NCBI RefSeq assembly: GCF_014655955.1
Contig: NZ_BNBO01000030.1
Span: 1 to 64,000, forward strand
Length of the DNA: 64,000 nucleotides
From: Kitasatospora indigofera
Lineage (GTDB): Bacteria; Actinomycetota; Actinomycetes; Streptomycetales; Streptomycetaceae
Direction: 5' to 3'
Under the pieces are notes generated by a model. It saw only the letters and a list, made by a program, of their open reading frames with translations. It was not told the origin of the DNA and did no database searches. The position numbers and the translations under genes were made by a program. Positions 56,792 through 64,000 of this stretch are shown piece by piece. Numbering within the stretch: position 1 is the stretch's first letter; every line of letters starts with the position of its first letter.

Positions 56792-57206
56792 CCGGGCGCA
56801 GGTGCCGGCGGCTCCGGACGACCTCGCCGGGCTCCTCGACGGGCTCCACGCCGGGCTCCTGAGCGGGCTGCCGGCCTTCGAGGACCTCGACCTCTTCCAT
56901 CTGCTGGTCGACGAACGCGGGGATTCGGTCACCCTCGGGTTCGAACACGCGGGACTGCCGCCGGCTCCGCCCCGGGACCGGGTGGACAGGGGCCTGAACG
57001 CGGTGGAGTTCTTCCTCGTGCTCTCCGGCCTGACCCGGCTGCAGATCGACGGGTGGGACTACCGGGGGCCTGCCGAGTACACCCTCTCCCGCACCCGCTC
57101 CGGGCACGCCCTGCTCTCGATGCGGGGTCCTGGCTCGAACGTCGAGATCGAGTTCGCCGCCGCGCGCGTCGAGGGCCTGCGGGCCTTCCGCTCCGCACCC
57201 GGGTAA
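56778..57206 (+). CDS. Imm50-like immunity protein 2
   Basis: A 142-residue protein. From residue 25 on it follows the same pattern as its neighbour (LLSGLPAFEDLDLFHLLVDE, SVTLGFEHAGLPP, then AVEFFLVLSGLTRLQIDGW). The two may be paralogues of an immunity gene, one against a lost or related toxin. The overlap of 14 nt with the previous stop region suggests coupling. Start choice is uncertain; the ATG at 56778 has little ribosome signal. Confidence 0.7.
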   Translation: MRGSDRAQVPAAPDDLAGLLDGLHAGLLSGLPAFEDLDLFHLLVDERGDSVTLGFEHAGLPPAPPRDRVDRGLNAVEFFLVLSGLTRLQIDGWDYRGPAEYTLSRTRSGHALLSMRGPGSNVEIEFAAARVEGLRAFRSAPG

Positions 57207-57275
57207 CCCGGACCGGCGGTCGGCAGCCGAACCGGGCCGGGCCAAGTCAGGCCGGGGCCGAGTCGGGCCAGGGCC

Positions 57276-57299
57276 GGGCGTCCGGGCGTCCGGGCGTCC
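57276..57299. repeat. 8-bp tandem repeat (three copies)
   Basis: GGGCGTCC repeated at 57276-57283, 57284-57291 and 57292-57299, just past the end of the island and before the stop of glnD on the other strand. Followed by a GGACG inverted copy at 57305-57309. Confidence 0.8.
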
Positions 57300-57332
57300 G
57301 GGCCGGACGTCCCGGGGCGCCCCGGCCCCCGG

Positions 57333-59789
57333 TCACCCCAGTGCCGACTGGACCGCCGCCGCCACCTCCGTCGCACGCTGCGCCGACAGCGGCCGGCCGG
57401 CCGGGTCGGTGACGTAGAAAGCGTCCACCGCGTCGGCGCCGAGGGTGGAGATGTGCGCCGTGCGGACCCGCACCCCGGCCTCGTCCAGCGCGCGGCCGAT
57501 CCGGTGCAGCAGGCCGGGGGCGTCGTGCGCGCGGACCTCCAGGACGGTGGCGGTGGCCGAGGCGGCGCCGGGGGCGACCGAGACCACCGGCGGCGGGGTG
57601 CTGATGCCGCGCCGGCGGGGGGCGGCGGCATCGCGTTCGGCGAGCTTGCGGGCGACGTCCAGCGAGCCCTCCAGGGCACGCCGCAGGTCGGCCCGGAGCC
57701 GGGCGGCCTCGGGCAGCTCGCCGTACTCGGCGGTGACCGTCCAGGAGATCAGCAGGACGGCCCCGACCCCGATCGGGTCGAGTTCGCGCAGGCTCGCCGC
57801 CCGGACGGTGAGCCGGTGCAGGGCCAGGACGCCGGCCACCGTGCCCAGCAGGCCGGGGCGGTCCGGGATGGCCAGGGTGAGCTCCACGCCCATCGGCTCG
57901 GTGGCGAAGGAGTCCTGGTTGCTCTGGGCGTGCAGGGACAGCGCGGGGCCGCCGGTGCGGGCCGCCTCCACGGCGAGGCGCTCCTCCTCGGCGGTCGGCT
58001 CGACGTCGGCGGGGAAGGGATAGCCGCCGGCGAGCTGGGCGGCCGCCCGGCCGACCAGGCCGTCGACCAGCGAGGCCCGCCAGCTGCTCCAGGCGGCCGG
58101 GCCGGTCGCGGTGGCGTCCGCCTCGGTCAGCGCGTGCAGCAGCTCCAGGTGCGGCAGGGTGCCGACCACCTTGGTGATCAGGTCGACGGTGGCCGGGTCG
58201 TCCGGGTCACGCCGGGTCGCGGTGTCGACCAGCGTGAGGTGGTGGCGCACCAGCACCGCGAGGGTCTCGGTGTCGGCCGTGTCGAAGCCCATCCGGACGG
58301 CCACGTCGCGGACGATCACCTCGCCGGCCTCCGAGTGGTCCCCGGGCCAGCCCTTGCCGAGGTCGTGCAGCAGTGCGGCGACCAGCAGCAGGTCGGGGCG
58401 GGCCACCCGGCGGGTCATCGCGGCGGCCTTCACCGCCGTCTCGACCAGGTGCCGGTCGACCGTCCAGCGGTGCACGGCGTTGCGCTGCGGGCGGCAGCGG
58501 ACCCGCTCCCAGTCCGGCAGCAGCCGGGTGATCAGGCCCTCGGCCTCCAGCGCCTCCCAGACCGGGATGCAGGCCTCGCCGGCGCCCAGCAGGGTGATGA
58601 GCTGCTCGCGGGCCTCGTCCGGCCAGGGCACCGGCAGCGGCCGGGTCTCGGCGGCCAGCCGCCGCACGGTCGCGTAGGAGATGGTCAGGCCGGCCTGGGC
58701 CGCCGCGGCGGCGGCGCGCAGCGGCAGCACCGGGTCGGTGGCGGGGCGGGCGCCCTGGGCGAGGACGGCCTCGCCGTCCTGCTCGACCACGCCCTCGGCG
58801 AGCGGTCTGCGGTCCACCGCGCCGCGGGCCACCGCGCCGGACCCGCGGCCGGTCCCGGTGAACGGGAAGGACAGGCGGGAGGAGCGCCGGCCCCGCGAGG
58901 AGCGGGCCGCGAGCACCCGGTCGACGGCCCGCCAGGTGACGTCGCCGGCGTAGGTGATGGTGCGGGCGGCTTCGTAGACCTGGCGCAGCAGGGTGTCCGC
59001 GTCGAGCACCCCGAGGGTCGCGGCGACCTGGTCCTGGTCCTGGAGGCTGAGCCGTTCGGTGGCCCGGCCGGTGGTCAGGTGCAGCGCGTCCCGGACGTCG
59101 CTGAGACGGCGGGACGCGGCCTCCAGGCCGTCGCGGGGGGCGTCGGCGAGCCAGGAGGCGGCGATCGCATTGAGCGCGACGACGTCGCGCAGGCCGCCCC
59201 TGGCCTCCTTGAGGTCGGGCTCCAGCAGGAAGGAGAGTTCGCCGTGCCGTTCGGCCCGCTCGGCGCCGAGTTCCTGCAGCTCCGGAAGGCGGGTGGAGGC
59301 GGTGGCGCGCCAGTCGGAGAGGACGGCGGAGCGCAGCGAGGCGGTCAGGGCGGCGTCGCCGGCGATGTGCCGGGCGTCCAGCAGGCCGAGCTGGGCCTTG
59401 AGGTCCTCGGCGGCGACGGTACGGGCCTCGGCGAGGGTGCGGACGGAGTGGTCCAGGGAGGCGCCGGAGTCCCAGACCGGGTACCAGATGCGCTCGGGCA
59501 GGGCGCTGTCCACCGGGCCGTCGTGCAGCAGCAGGAGGTCGAGGTCGCTGCGCGGCGAGAGTTCGCCGCGCCCGTAGCCGCCGACGGCGACCAGTGCGAC
59601 GCCCGACGGGGCGCCGGCCGCGGCGAACAGGCCGGCCAGCCAGCGGTCGGTGAGCCCGGCGAGGGCGGCCCGGCGCCGGCTGCCCGCGACGGCGGGGTCG
59701 GCGAGCAGCCGGCTACGGGCGTCGGCGTAGGCGACGGGCCCGTCCGGTCCGGCGGCGGGCGAGGAGGGAGAGCTGGCTTCGCTGGTCAT
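57333..59789 (-). CDS. glnD: PII uridylyl/adenylyl-transferase GlnD
   Basis: An 818-residue bifunctional enzyme. The nucleotidyltransferase domain has VAVGGYGRGELSPRSDLDLL near residue 66. An HD domain (ALLHDLGKGWPGDHSEAG, near residue 470) removes the group. Two C-terminal ACT domains follow (from about 630 and 745, with IPDRPGLLGTVAGVLA and APGLLHRIGRAL) for glutamine sensing. In actinobacteria the enzyme adenylylates rather than uridylylates PII. It lies downstream of amtB-glnK, with a perfect hairpin in the gap. Confidence 0.94.
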   Translation of the reverse strand: MTSEASSPSSPAAGPDGPVAYADARSRLLADPAVAGSRRRAALAGLTDRWLAGLFAAAGAPSGVALVAVGGYGRGELSPRSDLDLLLLHDGPVDSALPERIWYPVWDSGASLDHSVRTLAEARTVAAEDLKAQLGLLDARHIAGDAALTASLRSAVLSDWRATASTRLPELQELGAERAERHGELSFLLEPDLKEARGGLRDVVALNAIAASWLADAPRDGLEAASRRLSDVRDALHLTTGRATERLSLQDQDQVAATLGVLDADTLLRQVYEAARTITYAGDVTWRAVDRVLAARSSRGRRSSRLSFPFTGTGRGSGAVARGAVDRRPLAEGVVEQDGEAVLAQGARPATDPVLPLRAAAAAAQAGLTISYATVRRLAAETRPLPVPWPDEAREQLITLLGAGEACIPVWEALEAEGLITRLLPDWERVRCRPQRNAVHRWTVDRHLVETAVKAAAMTRRVARPDLLLVAALLHDLGKGWPGDHSEAGEVIVRDVAVRMGFDTADTETLAVLVRHHLTLVDTATRRDPDDPATVDLITKVVGTLPHLELLHALTEADATATGPAAWSSWRASLVDGLVGRAAAQLAGGYPFPADVEPTAEEERLAVEAARTGGPALSLHAQSNQDSFATEPMGVELTLAIPDRPGLLGTVAGVLALHRLTVRAASLRELDPIGVGAVLLISWTVTAEYGELPEAARLRADLRRALEGSLDVARKLAERDAAAPRRRGISTPPPVVSVAPGAASATATVLEVRAHDAPGLLHRIGRALDEAGVRVRTAHISTLGADAVDAFYVTDPAGRPLSAQRATEVAAAVQSALG

Positions 59790-59840
59790 TTCGGGATCCC
59801 CATCCGTCGTCCGGCGGTGCTCGGTCCTGATATGCCGTCA

Positions 59841-59875
59841 GCGGACCTGCGGCCGGTAGCCGGCCGCAGGTCCGC
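59841..59875 (-). terminator. Perfect 16-bp hairpin between glnK and glnD
   Basis: GCGGACCTGCGGCCGG (59841-59856) pairs with 59860-59875 around TAG, 21 nt beyond the glnK stop and 52 nt before the glnD start. It may limit glnD to a fraction of amtB-glnK transcription. Confidence 0.8.
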
Positions 59876-59895
59876 GTGAGTGATCGATGTGAATG

Positions 59896-61562
<1,667 letters not shown>

Positions 61563-61658
61563 CGGCGTCTCCTCGTAAATGAATGCCGCTCCACCCGCGG
61601 GATACCTGTCCCGTGCCACCCGGGGTGTCGGCGATGAAGAGGAGAGTGTCGAAGTACG

Positions 61659-61696
61659 GTTTCGGCCGATGCGGCTCGGTGTTTCGCACCCGTGAC
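61659..61696 (-). promoter_or_regulatory. GlnR-like operator upstream of amtB
   Basis: Read on the minus strand: GTCAC-N6-GAAAC-N6-CCGCA-N6-GAAAC. The first half matches the streptomycete GlnR consensus (gTnAC-n6-GaAAC) exactly, the second b-site is exact and only the second a-site is degenerate; the 5-6-5-6-5-6-5 spacing is kept. It lies 97-134 nt before the amtB start, a usual distance for GlnR activation. Confidence 0.8.
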
Positions 61697-61899
61697 GACG
61701 TGAACGCGCGGGTTACACCGACGTGAACTACGGCCGTGCCATGACAGAAGATGGGCTACCGTACGGCCGCACAGCACCGGACGTGCCCAGGCGATCACCG
61801 ACCGTGGGGATCCGGGCCCCCGGGGCCGGCCGGGCGGCCCGCCGGACGGGTCCCGGTGGCCGGAACTCTACGGTCGCCGCGCCGCAGCCGTGCCCGAAC

Positions 61900-61943
61900 G
61901 GCCCCGGCCCGCCCGCCCGGACGGGGGCGGGCGGGCCGGGGCC
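61900..61943 (-). terminator. Perfect 19-bp hairpin after nsdA
   Basis: Arms 61900-61918 and 61925-61943 (GGCCCCGGCCCGCCCGCCC and its complement) enclose GGACGG. It lies 46 nt past the nsdA stop and protects the amtB promoter from read-through. Confidence 0.88.
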
Positions 61944-61989
61944 GGCCACCGGGACGGGCACGGCGGGCCGAGGGGCGGTCCGGGGCGGG

Positions 61990-63444
61990 TCAGACGGCCG
62001 AGGCGAACTCCGGGATCTCCTGCACCACGCGGTCCGCCAGCCGGCTGACCCCGGGCACGCCCTTGAAGTTGCGGTTGGCGGCCTCCGAGGTCTTGCGGAC
62101 CCGGGTGTTGAGCCGCTCCGAGCGCACCTTGGTGGCGATGTCCACCGCCTGCTCCGCCATCACGGCGGCCTGCTCGGGCTCGTTCTGCAGCAGGTGGACG
62201 CTGGCCATGCCGACCAGGTTGAAGGCGTACGAGCGGACGTGGTCGTCGTCCTGGCGGAACAGGTCGACCGCCCGCTCCATCACCGGCGCGGCCATCGAGG
62301 CGTACAGGTCGCTGCGGCTGGAGTGGTAGGCGAGGTCGCGGTAGGAGTGCGCGTTCTCGGCGTTGAGCTCGGCGGCCGAGAAGAACTTCAGCCAGTCCGG
62401 GTCGTTGTCGCCCTCGCGGATGTCGGTGAAGGTGTCCTCCGCCAGCCGGACGGCCCGGGCGCAGCGGTTGACCTCGCCGATCGTCGAGTAGGCGCGCGCC
62501 TCCATCGCGTACAGCAGGGACTGCTGCTTGGGGGTGGCGGTGTCACGGCTGCCGTACTGGGCGAGGTGGATCAGCTCCAGGGCGTCCTCGCCGCGGTTCA
62601 GGTGGATCATCTGCCGGCTCATGTCGGTGAGGATCAGCGCGCCGAACGGGCGGTCGCCGGCCTCCTTGGCGGCGTGCAGCGCGAGCACGTAGTACTTCTG
62701 CGCGCTGGGGTGCATGCCGACGTCGTAGGACATCCAGCCGGCGAGGTGGGCGAGTTCGGCGGTGAGCCGGAACAGCCGCCGGGTGGTCTGCTCGGGGTAG
62801 CTCTCCTGCAGCAGGTCGGTGACCTCGTGCAGCTGGCCGACCACCGCCTTGCGGCGCAGGCCGCCGCCGTTCTGGGCGTCCCACTGGCGGAACGTCACCG
62901 TGGTCTGCTCCAGCAGTTCCAGCTCGGGCTCGGACAGCCGGCCGCTGAACGGCTCGCCGCCGTTGGCGGCGGCCAGGATCGGGGTCGGGGCGCCGCCGGG
63001 GCCGGGGGTGAGCCAGCGCTGCATCGGCTCGATCAGCGCCGCACCGGCCGTCAGGGCGAGCGAAGTGCCCAGGAATCCGCGCCGGTTGAGCATCAGGTCG
63101 CTGCGCGAGTACTCGCTGATCAACTGGACGGTCTGCGGGGCGCTCCAGGGCAGGTCGACGCCGCCGCCCACGGTGGAGACCGGGACGATCGCGCGCAGGC
63201 CGAGGTCCTCGATCGAGACCACCGAGCCGAAGCGCTCGGAGAACAGCTCGGACATGATCTTCGGGATGGGTTCGCGGGGTTGTTCACCGTCGAGCCAGCG
63301 ACGCACCCGTGAGGTGTCGGTGGAGACGTGGTGCGCGCCGATCTGGCGTGCCCGGCGGTTGACCTGCCGGGCCAACTCGCCCTTGGACCAGCCGCTCCGG
63401 CCGAACCACGAGGCCAGCTTCTCGTTGGGTTGCTTCTCTGCCAT
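61990..63444 (-). CDS. nsdA: NsdA-like TPR regulator, negative regulator of differentiation
   Basis: A 484-residue protein. The first 90 residues hold an HTH-like segment (LASWFGRSGWSKGELARQVN and STDTSRVRRWLDGEQP). The rest is a helical, TPR-like solenoid (for example SAQKYYVLALHAAKEAGDR). In S. coelicolor, nsdA lies beside amtB and its loss raises antibiotic and sporulation output; the neighbourhood here is the same, which supports the name. ATG at 63444; a start at 63477 adds 11 residues. It belongs to the NsdA/Spr1125-like TPR regulators. Confidence 0.88.
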   Translation of the reverse strand: MAEKQPNEKLASWFGRSGWSKGELARQVNRRARQIGAHHVSTDTSRVRRWLDGEQPREPIPKIMSELFSERFGSVVSIEDLGLRAIVPVSTVGGGVDLPWSAPQTVQLISEYSRSDLMLNRRGFLGTSLALTAGAALIEPMQRWLTPGPGGAPTPILAAANGGEPFSGRLSEPELELLEQTTVTFRQWDAQNGGGLRRKAVVGQLHEVTDLLQESYPEQTTRRLFRLTAELAHLAGWMSYDVGMHPSAQKYYVLALHAAKEAGDRPFGALILTDMSRQMIHLNRGEDALELIHLAQYGSRDTATPKQQSLLYAMEARAYSTIGEVNRCARAVRLAEDTFTDIREGDNDPDWLKFFSAAELNAENAHSYRDLAYHSSRSDLYASMAAPVMERAVDLFRQDDDHVRSYAFNLVGMASVHLLQNEPEQAAVMAEQAVDIATKVRSERLNTRVRKTSEAANRNFKGVPGVSRLADRVVQEIPEFASAV

Positions 63445-64000
63445 GGGAACGTCCCCATCCCGCCCGGCCCCGCCCACGGGGCCCCGCTCGTGATGCCCGA
63501 CGGTCGCGGGCGATTCCTAGACGTGCCGTACCTGTCCGTACCGCCGAGGTGCTCGCTCGTACCGCTGTTTCGCGCACCGGATGCTGTCTCATCCGGGTGC
63601 GGTCCTCCTGTGCGCCGCCGGGCCGGTCCGGTGTCCTGCCCGTGCGTCATCCTGCGTCGTCGTACTGGTGTTCAAGCACCTCGCACCGGCTGCCGGAGTC
63701 CCAACTCCCGCCCCCGGAAGGGCCGGAGCGGACACTCCGCCGTGCTCGGCGAGCTGAACGTAACGCTCTTTCGACCATCCGGGGGAGCATCGCCGGGGAA
63801 ACGCCACCTTTCGCCACCCCCACGGGTGAACTATGCGCAGTCCGCACACGCTTCACTGGTACTCCGGCCCGCCCGGCATATGCGGGCCGCCAAGTCACCC
63901 GAGATATCCCGATCAGCACGGCAATCACCAGCAGCCCCAGGTGAGTTTGCCACCCCGGTCGCACCGGGGGCGCGCTCGCACCCGACGATCCGGCATCCGC
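63445..64000. promoter_or_regulatory. 556-nt region upstream of nsdA
   Basis: No coding region is supported: frames on either strand lack start signals and known motifs. The part nearest the gene should hold its promoter. AT-rich islands at about 63750-63930 may be promoter DNA or the edge of a gene beyond the window. Confidence 0.4.

Larger units (their letters stand above)
61563..61989. promoter_or_regulatory. 427-nt gap between amtB start and nsdA end
   Basis: Contains the GlnR-like box (61659-61696), two 9-bp direct repeats GACGTGAAC (61697-61705, 61720-61728) and the nsdA terminator hairpin (61900-61943). No gene is supported. Confidence 0.6.

Noticed and set aside
63549-63944. Possible small gene on the plus strand upstream of nsdA
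   Set aside because: No ribosome site, no homology recognised and codon third positions are not GC-biased in this frame.

Overview
The window is very GC-rich DNA with a strong Streptomycetaceae signature (Streptomyces or Kitasatospora). Codon third positions are almost all G or C and GTG starts are frequent. It carries the sporulation sigma factor whiG, the differentiation regulator nsdA, a run of four type I signal peptidase genes and the chromosomal neighbourhood amtB-glnK-glnD / ffh / rpsP-khpA-rimM-trmD-rplS / sip / yraN-comM-dprA / whiG / rpsB-tsf-pyrH-frr-cdsA / rlmN. No rRNA, tRNA, CRISPR array, transposase or integrase was found.

Region by region. (1) 1-20.9 kb: polyamine/GABA uptake and catabolism. 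A minus-strand run, patD-like dehydrogenase, binding lipoprotein, potA-potB-potC and an FAD amine oxidoreductase, is followed by a conserved hypothetical gene and mmsA. A plus-strand PucR-type regulator diverges from the run. A second polyamine-type binding lipoprotein, a class III aminotransferase and a second aminobutyraldehyde dehydrogenase follow, then a divergent Lrp/AsnC regulator-aminotransferase pair and an ABC ATPase/permease pair. (2) 20.9-27.3 kb: rlmN, cdsA, frr, pyrH, tsf, rpsB, all on the minus strand. (3) 27.3-35.7 kb: a 0.6-kb gap with DnaA-box-like sites, a secreted M23 peptidase, a TetR regulator, whiG with a very long N-terminal extension, dprA, comM, yraN, a second pair of DnaA-box-like sites and a DUF2469 gene. 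(4) 35.7-49.6 kb: Nudix gene, four signal peptidases, rplS-trmD-rimM-khpA-rpsP, a small zinc-ribbon protein gene, an archaeal/eukaryotic-type proS, a methyltransferase, a GNAT gene and ffh. (5) 49.8-57.2 kb: an accessory plus-strand island between ffh and glnD. It encodes an SseB-like protein, a small helical protein, a 1578-residue WXG/RHS polymorphic toxin, a CPCC cysteine-rich protein and two Imm50-like proteins. (6) 57.3-63.4 kb: glnD, glnK and amtB with a GlnR-like operator, then nsdA.

How the genes work together. The first block would import putrescine-like amines, convert them by transamination or FAD-dependent oxidation to aminoaldehydes, oxidise these to GABA-type acids and pass them on to central metabolism. 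The amtB-glnK-glnD block senses and imports nitrogen. The middle blocks are translation, secretion and lipid housekeeping genes. The RHS island is the part most likely to be strain-specific and the best candidate for an undescribed toxin/immunity system. All functions are inferred from sequence reading alone; no database search was run.
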